From the NCBI GenBank assembly GCA_030148985.1, contig JASBSJ010000003.1, positions 1 through 64,000 of the forward strand: a stretch of 64,000 nt of DNA, given 5' to 3'. A model generated the notes under the pieces. It was given only the letters and a program-made list of their open reading frames with translations. It was not told where the DNA came from and made no database searches. The position numbers and the translations under genes were made by a program. Origin of the DNA: Sphingopyxis sp. Its GTDB lineage: Bacteria; Pseudomonadota; Alphaproteobacteria; Sphingomonadales; Sphingomonadaceae. Of this stretch, positions 52,483-61,931 are shown one piece after another (the stretch's first letter is position 1; the number at the start of each line of letters is the position of its first letter).

Positions 52483-53385
52483 ATGCGACAGATCATTTTC
52501 GCGGTTTTTTGCATGGTGGCCCTTTCGGGGTGCGCCGCCGTTCGTGGGTCGCAAGCGACCTCGGCCGCGCTGAAGTCGCCAAGCCCGATCTCGATCCCCG
52601 ATGCCATGAAAGCCTATTCCAGCCCCGACCCGGCATCGCGCGAAAACATGTCCCGGTTCGATTATCGCGAATATGTCATCACGATACGGATGGATGCGAT
52701 CGATCAGGAATATGACTCCTTTACCGATCAGCTGAACGCAGGTCAGCGCGGGGCTGGACTGGGGTTCGATCTCCTGCTGTTGGGGCTGAGCGGCGCCACT
52801 GCACTTGCGAACCCATCGTCAGTCGAAGAACTTGCGGTCGCGACGACCGTTGCAACCGGCGCACGGGCGTCGGTCGATAAGCATGTATTTTTCGATCGGG
52901 CCGTGCCTGCGCTCGTTGCGATCATGGATGCCGAACGCGCGGAAATCAAAACAGCCATCGCCCGCAAGCGCGGGCTGCCGGTCGAACAATATAGCCTCGG
53001 AAGCGCGATTGACGACCTGAATACGCTGCGCCGCGCCGGCAAGATCGAGTCTGCGGTCGGTCGGCTGACCCAGGCGGCCCAAGCCCAGAAAGCGCAGCAG
53101 GAGGCGCTGCTGGCCGACATCAAGGGCGTCTGCGACAATATCACGGCGCGAACGGGGGCGCTGAACCTGCGCTTCAGAAAGCTGGTCCGGGACGATGTCC
53201 CTGCAAAAGAGGCATCGCGCGCGCGCCTTGCGGCGACCGAGCTGGGGCTGAGCTTTGCGGACGACCAGACGGTGGGTTTTGCCGACGTTCGCGACGCATT
53301 CGACGACCAGCTTTGCGACGACAACAAGAAAGAGCAGTTTTTGGACAGCCTGGAGGCGACGATCGCTACGACGGAAGGGACATGA
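52483..53385 (+). CDS. Predicted lipoprotein of unknown function
   Basis: A 300-residue protein with a lipoprotein signal (MRQIIFAVFCMVALSGC, lipobox ALSGC). The mature part has FDYREYVITIRMDAIDQEYDSFTDQLNAGQ, a hydrophobic glycine-rich stretch (GLGFDLLLLGLSGATALANPSS) that may insert into a membrane, and a C-terminal helical region with heptad-like spacing. No family is recognised. It is divergent from uvrA; the 96-residue gene starts 1 bp after its stop codon, so the two form a tight pair. Confidence 0.75.
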   Translation: MRQIIFAVFCMVALSGCAAVRGSQATSAALKSPSPISIPDAMKAYSSPDPASRENMSRFDYREYVITIRMDAIDQEYDSFTDQLNAGQRGAGLGFDLLLLGLSGATALANPSSVEELAVATTVATGARASVDKHVFFDRAVPALVAIMDAERAEIKTAIARKRGLPVEQYSLGSAIDDLNTLRRAGKIESAVGRLTQAAQAQKAQQEALLADIKGVCDNITARTGALNLRFRKLVRDDVPAKEASRARLAATELGLSFADDQTVGFADVRDAFDDQLCDDNKKEQFLDSLEATIATTEGT

Positions 53386-53386
53386 G

Positions 53387-53677
53387 ATGGCCACCAACAA
53401 GCGAAAATATAAAGGCTCTTTAACGCTCGGCAAGTTGGAGATCGCGCTCGAGGCACACGAGCAGCTCTTTGGGGAGGTCACCGCTCTTGAGGCCATCGGC
53501 GAGTATACGGTCGCCACCTATGATGACGAAGATTACCCCGCCGAAGCGTCGCTGGCGCTGTTGCCGATGATCGGCGATTCTGCGCCGCCGACCCCCGATG
53601 GCGCGACGCATTTGTTCGACGGCGAGGCACTTGCGCTTGGCCAGAAGATGAAGATTTCGGCGTTTCGTACGATGTAA
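53387..53677 (+). CDS. Small acidic protein of unknown function
   Basis: A 96-residue cytosolic protein (no signal or membrane segment), starting MATNKRKYKGSLTLGKLEIALEAHEQLFGE. It is acidic in the middle (TYDDEDYPAE) and has no known motif. The ATG at 53387 has GAAGGGA upstream and lies 1 bp after the lipoprotein stop, so translation of the pair is probably coupled. The track's longer ORF (53255) starts inside the lipoprotein gene. Whether it interacts with the lipoprotein precursor or has a separate role is unknown. Confidence 0.65.
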   Translation: MATNKRKYKGSLTLGKLEIALEAHEQLFGEVTALEAIGEYTVATYDDEDYPAEASLALLPMIGDSAPPTPDGATHLFDGEALALGQKMKISAFRTM

Positions 53678-53767
53678 AATGGCGAACACTGTTGGGATCG
53701 GGCATAGTGCGCGACCGACGAAGAGCAGGGGGCAGGCCGATTCCGGACGTCGTTTCGATTACCCTTT

Positions 53768-55312
53768 TCAGGTTCGGGCGGCCGTTCGCCTTGTTCCCAT
53801 TGCCATCACGCCGAGCGACACCGCAGCGCCGATAATGATAAAAAGCGCGGGAAAGCCGCCGAGGACCGACATCATGCGGATGCCGTCGATCCCCGCCGCG
53901 GCGACCAGAATGGTCGCGACGAGCCCGACGGTGATCCCCCACGCCAGTTTGACCGCGAGCGGCGCTTCGGGGCTTTCGGGTGAAATGCCGTGCGTCGAGA
54001 GCGCGCTCATCGCCGACACATTGCTGTCGGCCGCGGTTACATAGGAGATGAAGATCGCGCCGATCAGCAGCACGAGCACGGGCAGGCCGCCGCCAAGTTC
54101 GCTGAACAGGCGATAGAGGAGCGGATCGGGACCGGCGCTGGTCAAAATGGCGTACAGGCTGCCGCCCGATTGCTGGTCGAGGGTGATCGTCGTCCCGGCG
54201 ATGACGATCATCCACGCCGCGCCGAACAGCGCGGGCAGCAGCAGGTTGACGAGGATGAAGGCGCGGACGCTGTAACCGACCGCGAGGCGGCCGAGGAACA
54301 GCGCGGTGACCGGCGCCCAGGCGAACCAGTTCGCCCAGTTGAAGATTGTCCATTGTTGGTGCCAGTCGCGATCAACGTCGATGCCGAGGCTGCGCGGCAG
54401 GAAGGTCGCGGCATAGTCGGCGGCGCCCGACACGCCGAGTCCCGGAAGGCGCGCGGCGGGACCGGCGACGACGACGAACAGCAGCACGGCAAGGAACAAC
54501 CAGATGTTGAGGAGCGAAAGGCGCGCGATGCCGCGCTGAAGGCCAAGCGCTGCTGATACGACGAAAGTGGCGACGATCGCCGCGGCGATACCCCAGCGCA
54601 GCGGTGCGCCGCCCGCGAAGCTCCACAGGCCCTCGATTCCGCCCGCGAGCGCCAGCACGCCCGCGCCGAGCGAAGCGGCCATGCCGGCGACGAGCGCGAA
54701 CAGACAGACGATGTCGATCGCGGTGCCTGCGGCTCCATGCGCGCGCTGTCCGATGAGCGGCACGAAAAGCGACGAAAGGCTGAAGGGTTCGCGGCGGTCG
54801 TAATAGACGAGCGCGAAGGCAAGGCCCGCGACGGTGTAAATGGCATAGGGCGTCAGCGTCCAGTGAAGGAACATTGTCGACATGGCAAAGGTCGCAGCGG
54901 CGTCGCTGCCCGGCTCAAGCCCCAGCATCGCGGGCGGATCGTTGAGGTGGAACAGCGGCTCGGCTGCGCCCCAGAACAGGATGCCGGTGGCGATCGTCGT
55001 GCAGAGCGTGACGGCAAACCAGCGCCAGCGCGTCAGGATGGGCTCCGCCTTTGCCCCGCCGATGATCCGGCCGCCGAGTGGTGACAAGGCGGCCAGCAGG
55101 AGCAACGTGAGAAAGCCGATGCCCGCCCACGCGAAAAGCGGGGAAAAGTGGCGCAGGATCCAGTCGTTGATCGCCGTTTCGGCCGCTACGACCGCCGCGC
55201 CTTGCCAGAGGCTCAGCACGACCGCGGCGAGCAGAACCGCCAGCGGGGCGAAAAAGACGGGGCGATTGAGGGGATATTTCGTCGGGGCTGGCAAATGCGG
55301 GTCCGATCGCAC
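53768..55312 (-). CDS. BCCT-family (betaine/carnitine/choline-type) transporter
   Basis: A 514-residue membrane protein with about 12 helices. The region WTIFNWANWFAWAPVTALFLGRLAVGYSVRAFILVNLL near residue 320 corresponds to the conserved W-W-x2-W-x-P-F-V-G signature but is divergent from typical BetP/CaiT. GAAEPLFHL near residue 115 matches the glycine-rich helix 3 segment. Substrate and coupling ion are not deducible; betaine or choline uptake would fit osmotic adaptation. The only start consistent with the frame is a GTG at 55312. Confidence 0.87.
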   Translation of the reverse strand: MRSDPHLPAPTKYPLNRPVFFAPLAVLLAAVVLSLWQGAAVVAAETAINDWILRHFSPLFAWAGIGFLTLLLLAALSPLGGRIIGGAKAEPILTRWRWFAVTLCTTIATGILFWGAAEPLFHLNDPPAMLGLEPGSDAAATFAMSTMFLHWTLTPYAIYTVAGLAFALVYYDRREPFSLSSLFVPLIGQRAHGAAGTAIDIVCLFALVAGMAASLGAGVLALAGGIEGLWSFAGGAPLRWGIAAAIVATFVVSAALGLQRGIARLSLLNIWLFLAVLLFVVVAGPAARLPGLGVSGAADYAATFLPRSLGIDVDRDWHQQWTIFNWANWFAWAPVTALFLGRLAVGYSVRAFILVNLLLPALFGAAWMIVIAGTTITLDQQSGGSLYAILTSAGPDPLLYRLFSELGGGLPVLVLLIGAIFISYVTAADSNVSAMSALSTHGISPESPEAPLAVKLAWGITVGLVATILVAAAGIDGIRMMSVLGGFPALFIIIGAAVSLGVMAMGTRRTAART

Positions 55313-55420
55313 ATGAGAGGACGTCCAGCATGGCGATTGGTCGGCGGGAGGTCAAATTGCGGGCGGAACGCGCCGCGATATGGCGCGTTGGAACGAGGCG
55401 TGGATCGCAGGAGAAGTTCG

Positions 55421-55822
55421 ATGACCAGAACGATAATGAGTGCTTCGATCGCTTTGATGCTGCTGGCCGGCGGTCAGGCCGCCGCACAGCAGACCCCCGA
55501 CGCGCCGCCAGCGGCCGAAAAGAAATTGCCCGACGGTACGACGCCCGAAGAGCGGTCGAACACCGCGCGCCTCAACGCCGAACAGGCGGCGCGGGCGAGG
55601 ACCGACAACACCATCTATACGCAGGAAGTTTCCGCGGCGGCGCAGCAGGTTGCGCACGATCAGCAGGTCTTTGTCGATGAAACCGCCGCTTATGAGGCTG
55701 AAAAGGCGCGCGTCGCCGCGATGTCGGCCGAAGAGCGGATGAAGTGGGAAGCCGATGTGGCCGCGTGCAAGGCGGGGGACGCGACGCGCTGCGCTGCCCC
55801 GGTCAAGGCGCCTCCGCGCTAG
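55421..55822 (+). CDS. Exported Ala/Glu-rich small protein, function unknown
   Basis: A 133-residue protein with a signal peptide (MTRTIMSASIALMLLAGGQAAA, cleavage after AAA). The mature part is hydrophilic, rich in Ala, Glu and Gln, and predicted helical or coiled coil (ARLNAEQAARARTDNTIYTQEVSAAAQQ), with two cysteines near the end (VAACKAGDATRCAA) that probably form a disulfide. No family is recognised. GCAGGAGAA precedes the ATG at 55421. Its stop overlaps the convergent gene by 20 bp. Confidence 0.75.
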   Translation: MTRTIMSASIALMLLAGGQAAAQQTPDAPPAAEKKLPDGTTPEERSNTARLNAEQAARARTDNTIYTQEVSAAAQQVAHDQQVFVDETAAYEAEKARVAAMSAEERMKWEADVAACKAGDATRCAAPVKAPPR

Positions 55823-56255
55823 GCGTCAGCATCTCCACCGACGGAATCGCTCGGTCCTCCTGCGGGGGGACATTCGTCGGCACCGCATCGAGCGGTTCCA
55901 TCTCCATGTAGCGGGAGCGCGGTTCGTTGTCGGGGAAGCGTCCGCCGTATCGGTAACTATCGTCGATGTCGTCGGCCGCCACCTCCGATTCGACGGAACC
56001 CAATGCGCGGAAAGCGCCATCCATCCGATCCCGGCGCTCGGCGCGCAGCTGCGCGGCGACGCCGTAGCTGTCGGGACAGCCGACGCATGGATCGTCACCG
56101 ATCGACGGGGTTGCGGCGGCATCAGGGTTGGCACTCAAGCGCGAGTAGGCTGCTGGTTCGGACGAACCGCCGCTCAGCCGTTGCCCCGCAACCATTTCGC
56201 CGAGCAGCGCGCCGCAGATAGTTCCAGCAAGCACCAGCAACAACAGGCGAAGCAC
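55803..56255 (-). CDS. Membrane-anchored or exported small protein, function unknown
   Basis: A 150-residue protein, starting with a hydrophobic segment (RLLLLVLAGTICGALLGEMVAG) that may be a membrane anchor. The remainder is polar with DDPCVGCPDSYG near residue 55 (CxxC), suggesting a redox or metal site. The track ORF starts at a TTG (56309); I prefer the GTG at 56255 because AGAGG lies five bases before it. No homology recognised. The 3' end overlaps the convergent gene by 20 bp. Confidence 0.6.
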   Translation of the reverse strand: MLRLLLLVLAGTICGALLGEMVAGQRLSGGSSEPAAYSRLSANPDAAATPSIGDDPCVGCPDSYGVAAQLRAERRDRMDGAFRALGSVESEVAADDIDDSYRYGGRFPDNEPRSRYMEMEPLDAVPTNVPPQEDRAIPSVEMLTPSAEAP

Positions 56256-56551
56256 AATGACCTCTACCCTGCGAGTCTCGGAGTAAGAATATTTCCTCAC
56301 AATGACCAAAACTGGTCATATTTCGGTCATTATGCAAGGTTTCTGTCACGAAATTACCGGACGGTCGGCCATTCGTCGACCAACGGATGCCTTTCGTCGG
56401 TCTGATCGACGCGCCGTCGGAACCCGTCGAACCCTGCGTGATCGCGCGCAGCGGATGGGGCATTCAGAAGCTGCGGGATGCGGAGGGCTTCGGTCTCCCC
56501 GGTCCGGGTCCTTCGTATCCCGCATCCGATCCCCTGTGAGAGGACTCCCCC

Positions 56552-56908
56552 ATGGCGAACCTTACTTTCATCCTGCTGGCGGCGCCGATGGCGTTGACCG
56601 GTCTTTCCGTTCCTGCGTCCGCAAGCGAAAACGATGGCGAGCGTCGTACCGCAATCGTCAAATATGGCGATCTGAACCTTTCGACTGCGAAAGGGCGCGA
56701 GGCGTTGTCGTCGCGCGTCAAATTTGCCGTGCGTCAGGTGTGCGGCAGCCGGCCGCATTACCGGCAAACGCTTGCCGAGCGGGCGCCCGCAATTCAGTGC
56801 GAAAAATCGGCGATGGCCGATGCGGACGTGAAACTTGCCGCACTTTTCAACGGCGATGGCGCCCGCTTTGCCGATGCCGGCCGGCTGGTCATCGCTGCCG
56901 CTCCCTGA
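56552..56908 (+). CDS. UrcA-family exported protein
   Basis: A 118-residue protein with a signal peptide (MANLTFILLAAPMALTGLSVPASA). The mature part contains VKYGDLNLSTAKGREALSSRVKFAVRQVCG, the diagnostic V-x-Y-x-D-L-(D/N)-L-x-T-x-(A/G)-G...VCG signature of the UrcA family, found mostly in sphingomonads and related groups, function unknown. Two cysteines (QVCGS and IQCEKS) likely form a disulfide. The ATG is preceded by GAGAGGA. It is convergent with the LytTR regulator gene. Confidence 0.9.
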   Translation: MANLTFILLAAPMALTGLSVPASASENDGERRTAIVKYGDLNLSTAKGREALSSRVKFAVRQVCGSRPHYRQTLAERAPAIQCEKSAMADADVKLAALFNGDGARFADAGRLVIAAAP

Positions 56909-56970
56909 TCGCAGTCCCTTGCGATCATTCGGTGAGGCGGTCATGCCCCTGCGGCATGGCCGCCTTGTCG

Positions 56971-57702
56971 TCAGGCGTGCATGATCGCCTTTACATCGTG
57001 CAGATAAGTGCGGCCAATGCGGTGCACGCCGCCTTCGCCCAGGTCAACGCTCCAGGCGCCGTCGCCATGATGTTTGAGCCCGACGATGCCGTCGCGCCGG
57101 ATCATCTTCGACCGGTGGATGCGCATGAACTGGTCGGGGTTCATCCGCGCTTCCAAGGATTTGATCGTCTGATGGATCAGCCAGCTGCGCGCGCCGACAT
57201 GAAGGCGCATATAGTCGCGCTCCGCCTCGATCAGATCGACCTGTGCCGCGTCGATCCGCAGCATCTCGCCGCGGTTCTGGACCCAGAATTCGGTGATCCA
57301 CTTGCTTTTCTGCGCCGGTGACCGTTCGGTCGCCCGCCATTCGCGCACGCGGGCCAGCGCGCGCGCCAGCCGGTCGGGCGAGACGGGTTTCAGCAGATAA
57401 TCGACCGCCGCGACCTCGAACGCCGCGACCGCATAGCGATCGAACGCGGTGACAAAAACGATCGCGGGCGGGTTGTCGAGCTGCTCGATCGCCGCGGCAA
57501 CCTCCAGCCCGTTGAGATCGGGCATGGCGATGTCGCAGAGCAGCAGGTCGGGCGCGAGCGCATCGACCATGCGCAGCGCCGAGGCGCCGTCGCTCGCCGT
57601 GCCGACGAGCGAAATGCCGTCTTGTTGTCCAGCAAGGATCTGAAGCCGCTCGATCGCCAGCGGTTCGTCGTCGACGATCAATGTGCGCAATGTCTGAAGC
57701 AT
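56971..57702 (-). CDS. LytTR-family response regulator
   Basis: A 243-residue response regulator. Receiver domain residues 1-120: acidic pocket IVDDEP, phosphoacceptor aspartate in LLCDIAMPDLNGLE near residue 53, and the conserved threonine/lysine in VTAFDRY and LLKPVSPD. Residues 140-243 form a LytTR DNA-binding domain (LIEAERDYMRLHVGARSWLIHQTIKSLEARMNPDQFMRIHRSKMI). The ATG at 57702 overlaps the sensor kinase stop (TGATG). LytTR targets often have a pair of direct repeats; none was identified here. Confidence 0.93.
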   Translation of the reverse strand: MLQTLRTLIVDDEPLAIERLQILAGQQDGISLVGTASDGASALRMVDALAPDLLLCDIAMPDLNGLEVAAAIEQLDNPPAIVFVTAFDRYAVAAFEVAAVDYLLKPVSPDRLARALARVREWRATERSPAQKSKWITEFWVQNRGEMLRIDAAQVDLIEAERDYMRLHVGARSWLIHQTIKSLEARMNPDQFMRIHRSKMIRRDGIVGLKHHGDGAWSVDLGEGGVHRIGRTYLHDVKAIMHA

Positions 57703-58874
57703 CAGCAAGCCTCCCGTGCCAGCGGCAGCCATAGCGATACGACAAAGCCGCCATTATCCGATTTGCCCCATTCGCACCCGGCCGCGGGACCATAGCGGGT
57801 CAGCAGCCGCTCGCGGACATTGCCGAGGCCAAGGCCGGTTCCCGATGCGGGCGCCGGCGCCTTGGGATCGACGTCGTTCTCGATCCGCAATACCAGCAGC
57901 CCATATTCGGCGCTGGCTTGCAGGCGGATCGCGATCCGTCCCTTGCTGGGCGACACGCCATATTTGATCGCATTTTCGATGATCGGTTGCAGGATCAGCA
58001 CCGGCACGCATGCATGTTTGAGTTCGTCGGGCATCGATACCTCGACCTGCAACCGGTCGGGAAAACGCGCCTGTTCGATGTCGAGGTAAAGCTGCTGGAG
58101 CGCGATTTCCTCGTCGAGGCTGACGAGCTGTTCGGGATCGACCGCGAGGCTCGACCGCAGGAAGGACGACAGGTTCATGATCATCGTCTCTGCTTCGCTT
58201 TTCGACCCCTTGAGTACGAGGGTCGAGAGCGAGTTCAGCGTGTTGAACAGGAAATGCGGATTGACCTGATAATGGAGCGCGCGCAGCTGCGCATTCTTGG
58301 CCTCCATGCGGAAATGATTGGCGCGGCGTTCGACCGCGCGCATCTCGTTCGCATAGCCGAAGGCTACGTAGAGCGCGGCCCAGACGGCGAAGAAGAAATA
58401 CCAGCGGATCGAGCTGTCGAGGATCAGCACCATTTCCCAGGCGACGGGGAATTTCGACTGCACCTCTTCGATGATTTTGGCCGTATCGGGGGCGGGGAAC
58501 CAATAGAAGAAGACGAACAGGTTGATGCTGGCGTAAACCATGACGAGCGGGACGGCGGCGCCCAGCGCGGCGCCGAGGCGCGCGCCGAAACTGCGCGGCT
58601 GTGCGCGCTGGAGCAGCTGATAGAGCACGAAGGTGCACAAGATGCCCGCGACGACAACGATCGCGCGGCGTCCGGCAAAGGCCCATTGCTCGCTCGCGCC
58701 GGTCAGCATCGCGAGGCCGGTGGTGATGAGAAAATAGATCAGCCACATGGCGAGGATCGACCCGATCGCGACGCGCGGGTTCACGCGTGCATCGGACGCG
58801 CGCCAGTCGGGCGCCGCCGCGAGCATTTTGGCGCGCTGATCGCGCAGCGCGTCTTTACGGATGTTTGCGTTCAT
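57702..58874 (-). CDS. LytS/YehU-type sensor histidine kinase
   Basis: A 390-residue membrane kinase. Four hydrophobic helices lie in residues ~30-170 (for example IGSILAMWLIYFLITTGLAML, AIVVVAGILCTFVLYQLL, LVMVYASINLFVFFYWF). The His-kinase motif LRALHYQVNPHFLFNTLNSLSTLV near residue 200 holds the phosphorylated histidine, and the ATPase has the N-box ENAIKYG and G box GTGLGLGNVRERL. It has no periplasmic sensor domain of note, so the signal may be sensed in the membrane. It overlaps the response regulator by one base. Start at ATG 58874. Confidence 0.92.
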   Translation of the reverse strand: MNANIRKDALRDQRAKMLAAAPDWRASDARVNPRVAIGSILAMWLIYFLITTGLAMLTGASEQWAFAGRRAIVVVAGILCTFVLYQLLQRAQPRSFGARLGAALGAAVPLVMVYASINLFVFFYWFPAPDTAKIIEEVQSKFPVAWEMVLILDSSIRWYFFFAVWAALYVAFGYANEMRAVERRANHFRMEAKNAQLRALHYQVNPHFLFNTLNSLSTLVLKGSKSEAETMIMNLSSFLRSSLAVDPEQLVSLDEEIALQQLYLDIEQARFPDRLQVEVSMPDELKHACVPVLILQPIIENAIKYGVSPSKGRIAIRLQASAEYGLLVLRIENDVDPKAPAPASGTGLGLGNVRERLLTRYGPAAGCEWGKSDNGGFVVSLWLPLAREAC

Positions 58875-58975
58875 TACCGCGGCTTTTAGCGCCAAAGCTC
58901 AGGCAATGACCAGCGCGCAGCGGGACGCCAGTCGAAGCCGCCCGCGCCTTGGTCGAAAGCCGCGGGGGGCGCCGA

Positions 58976-61753
58976 CTAGCCCAGACGCGCGAGCGCGGCG
59001 GTCAGGCGGTCGGCCTCGGCTTCCTTTGCGGCATGGTCGGCGCGTGCCTTTTCAACGGCTTCGGGCTTGGCGCGCTCGACGAAGGAGGGGTTATTCAAGC
59101 GTCCGGCGAGGCCATCGCGCTCTTTTGTCGCCGCGGCGAGCGCTTTGGTCAGCCGCTCGCGCTCGGCGGCGATGTCGCTCACGCCTTCGAGCGGGACGGT
59201 GATTGTCTCGCCCTCGACGACCAGTTGCGCCGATGCGCCCGCGGGGGCGGGGTCGAAGCTGATGGTTTCCAGGCGCGCGAGGCGGTCGAGCTGTGCGGCC
59301 AGCTTGTCGGCGCGATCCTTGAGCGCCGCCGGGAAATGCGCGGTCAGGCGCGCGCCGGGGGGCAGGCCGAGTTCGGCCTTGGCAGTGCGCAATTCGCTGA
59401 CGAGCTTGATCAGCCAATCGATGTCGGCGCTGGCCTCCGCATCACGCGCAGCGTTCGGCGCCGGCCATTTGGCGGTGATCAGCGGATAGTCGGCGCGATC
59501 GCCGAGCCCGGTCCACAGCTCTTCGGTGATGAAGGGCATGAAGGGGTGGAGCATGACGAGGATCTGGTCGAGCACCCATCCGGCGACGGTCTTCGTCTCG
59601 TCGTCAATCGCGCCTCTCTCGACTTCGCTCGAGACAGGCTTGATCAGCTCGAGATACCAGTCGCAGAAGCGATCCCACGCGAAGCTGTAGATCGCGTTGG
59701 CGGCATCGTCGAAGCGATATGCGGCAAAGGCCGCTTCCATCGTGGCGACGGTGTCGGCGACCTCGCCGATGATCCAGCGATTGACAGGCAGCGTCGCGGC
59801 GGGCGCTGCAAGGCTGGTCGAGGCCGAAATGCCATTGGCTTCGCAGAAGCGCGCGGCGTTCCACAGCTTCGTCGCGAAATTGCGATAGCCCGCGAGGCGC
59901 GCGTCATCCATCTTGATGTCGCGGCCCTGGCTCTCCATCGCCGACATGAAAAAGCGCAGCGCGTCGGCGCCATATTGATCGATCAGGCCGAGCGGGTCGA
60001 CGACATTGCCCTTCGACTTCGACATTTTCTGTCCGTCGGGCGCGCGGACGAGGCCGTGGAGATAGAGCGTTTTCCACGGCACCTCACCCATGAACTCCAT
60101 CCCCTGCATCGCCATGCGCGCATCCCAGAAGAACAGGATGTCGAAGCCCGAGATGAGGACGTCGTTGGGGTAGTGGCGCTTGAGCAGCTCGGTGTCTTCG
60201 GGCCAGCCGAGCGTCGCGAAGGGCCAGAGGGCCGAGGAGAACCAGGTGTCGAGGACGTCGGGGTCGCGGGTCAGGGTAACGCCTGCGCCCGCTTGGGCCT
60301 GAGCTTCCTCTTCGGTTTCGGCGACGAAGATCCGGCCGTCTTCGGCATACCACGCCGGAATGCGGTGGCCCCACCACAGCTGGCGCGAGACGCACCAAGG
60401 CTGGATATTTTCCATCCAGTTGAAGAAGGTCTTTTCCCACGTTTTGGGGACGATGTTGATGCGCCCGTCGCGCACCGCCTGGATCGGCGGCTGCGCGAGT
60501 GTTTTTGCGTCGACATACCATTGGTCGGTCAGCATCGGCTCGATCACCACGCCGCCGCGGTCGCCGAAGGGCTGCATGATCAGCTTGTCCTCGACCTTGA
60601 CCATCAGCCCTTCGGCGTCGATGTCGGCGATGACGCGCTTTCGCGCCTCGTGCCGGTCGAGCCCGCGATATTCCTCGGGAACCAGGTTCAGCGCGTCGAT
60701 TTCGGCCGGGGTCGCGGGGGCGCCCTTGGCGATTTCGATCGCGCGCGCGGATGCCTCGGCATAGCTCGGCCCGTCGGCGCGCATCGCGGCAACTTCGTCC
60801 ATCAGGCGGTACATCGGAATGCCGTTGCGCTGCGCGACGCCATAGTCATTCTCGTCGTGCGCGCCGGTGATCTTGACCGCGCCCGACCCGAAATCGGGGT
60901 CGGGATAGTCGTCGGTGATGATCGGGATCAGGCGGCGATGGTCCTTGGGCCCGACCGGAATCTCGCAAAATTTGCCGACGATCGGCCGATAGCGTTCGTC
61001 ATCGGGATGCACCGCGACGGCGCCGTCGCCCAGCATCGTTTCGGGGCGCGTCGTGGCGATCGAAATATAGTCGCGCTCTTCCTCGACCACCACATTGCCG
61101 TCGGCGTCGCGTTCGACATAGGTATAGGTTTCGCCGCCCGCGAGCGGATATTTGAAATGCCACATATGCCCCGGCACTTCGCGCGATTCGACCTCCAGGT
61201 CGGAGATCGCCGTCTTGAGCGCAGGATCCCAGTTCACCAGGCGCTTGTCGCGGTAGATCAGGCCCTTTTTGTGGAGATCGACGAACACCTTGATCACCGC
61301 CTTGGTGAAATGCGGGTCCATCGTGAACTGCTCGCGGCTCCAGTCCATCGAGCAGCCGAGGCGGCGGAGCTGGCGGGTGATCTGGCCGCCGCTTTCGGCT
61401 TTCCATTCCCACACCTTGTCGACGAACTCTTCGCGTGAGAAATCGGTGCGCTTTTGCTGGCGTTCATTGAGCTGGCGTTCGACGACCATCTGCGTCGCGA
61501 TGCCGGCATGGTCGGTGCCGACGACCCACAGCGCATCCTTGCCGCGCAGCCGCTCGTACCGGATCAGCACATCCTGCAACGTGTTGTCGAGCGCATGGCC
61601 GATGTGCAGCGCGCCGGTGACGTTCGGCGGCGGGTTGACGATCGTGAAGGGGGTTGCGTCGGGGCGCGCGGGGCGGAACAGCCCGCGGCTTTCCCATTCG
61701 CGGGCCCATTTCGCTTCAATGGCGGCGGGATCGAAGGTTTTTTCCATCGGCAT
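58976..61753 (-). CDS. valS: Valyl-tRNA synthetase ValS
   Basis: Class Ia aminoacyl-tRNA synthetase, 925 residues. The HIGH motif is in [19 protein letters not shown] near residue 45 and KMSKS is in [15 protein letters not shown] near residue 540. The editing (CP1) domain lies between. The C-terminal ~65 residues form a Val-specific coiled coil ([23 protein letters not shown]). Start is the ATG at 61753. The 829-residue ORF on the other strand (58949-61438) is its GC-biased shadow. It lies 101 bp upstream of the LytS gene, in the same orientation. Confidence 0.98.
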   Translation of the reverse strand: MPMEKTFDPAAIEAKWAREWESRGLFRPARPDATPFTIVNPPPNVTGALHIGHALDNTLQDVLIRYERLRGKDALWVVGTDHAGIATQMVVERQLNERQQKRTDFSREEFVDKVWEWKAESGGQITRQLRRLGCSMDWSREQFTMDPHFTKAVIKVFVDLHKKGLIYRDKRLVNWDPALKTAISDLEVESREVPGHMWHFKYPLAGGETYTYVERDADGNVVVEEERDYISIATTRPETMLGDGAVAVHPDDERYRPIVGKFCEIPVGPKDHRRLIPIITDDYPDPDFGSGAVKITGAHDENDYGVAQRNGIPMYRLMDEVAAMRADGPSYAEASARAIEIAKGAPATPAEIDALNLVPEEYRGLDRHEARKRVIADIDAEGLMVKVEDKLIMQPFGDRGGVVIEPMLTDQWYVDAKTLAQPPIQAVRDGRINIVPKTWEKTFFNWMENIQPWCVSRQLWWGHRIPAWYAEDGRIFVAETEEEAQAQAGAGVTLTRDPDVLDTWFSSALWPFATLGWPEDTELLKRHYPNDVLISGFDILFFWDARMAMQGMEFMGEVPWKTLYLHGLVRAPDGQKMSKSKGNVVDPLGLIDQYGADALRFFMSAMESQGRDIKMDDARLAGYRNFATKLWNAARFCEANGISASTSLAAPAATLPVNRWIIGEVADTVATMEAAFAAYRFDDAANAIYSFAWDRFCDWYLELIKPVSSEVERGAIDDETKTVAGWVLDQILVMLHPFMPFITEELWTGLGDRADYPLITAKWPAPNAARDAEASADIDWLIKLVSELRTAKAELGLPPGARLTAHFPAALKDRADKLAAQLDRLARLETISFDPAPAGASAQLVVEGETITVPLEGVSDIAAERERLTKALAAATKERDGLAGRLNNPSFVERAKPEAVEKARADHAAKEAEADRLTAALARLG

Positions 61754-61833
61754 AGCGGGGCGCCTTTGCCAGCCATGGTGCGGCGCGGCAAGGGGGGATC
61801 GGTTCGGCGCTTCGTTATGCTGGGCGCGAATAT

Positions 61834-61923
61834 CGTCGCCCCCGCGAAGGCGGGGGCCGCTGGCGGCCTTGCCCAGCGGCGTTGCGTAAGCCTCCAGTGG
61901 CCCCCGCCTTCGCGGGGGCGACG
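61834..61923. repeat. Extragenic palindromic repeat, family A (copy 3)
   Basis: 90 bp bounded by CGTCGCCCCCGCGAAGGCGG and GCCTTCGCGGGGGCGACG. It is nearly identical at its ends to copies 1 and 2 and lies 8 bp beyond the stop of the S9 peptidase gene, in the 178-bp gap between it and valS. Confidence 0.8.
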
Positions 61924-61931
61924 TGCGAGGG

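Noticed and set aside
58949-61438. 829-residue plus-strand ORF opposite valS
   Set aside because: Antisense shadow of valS; no motifs, skewed composition.
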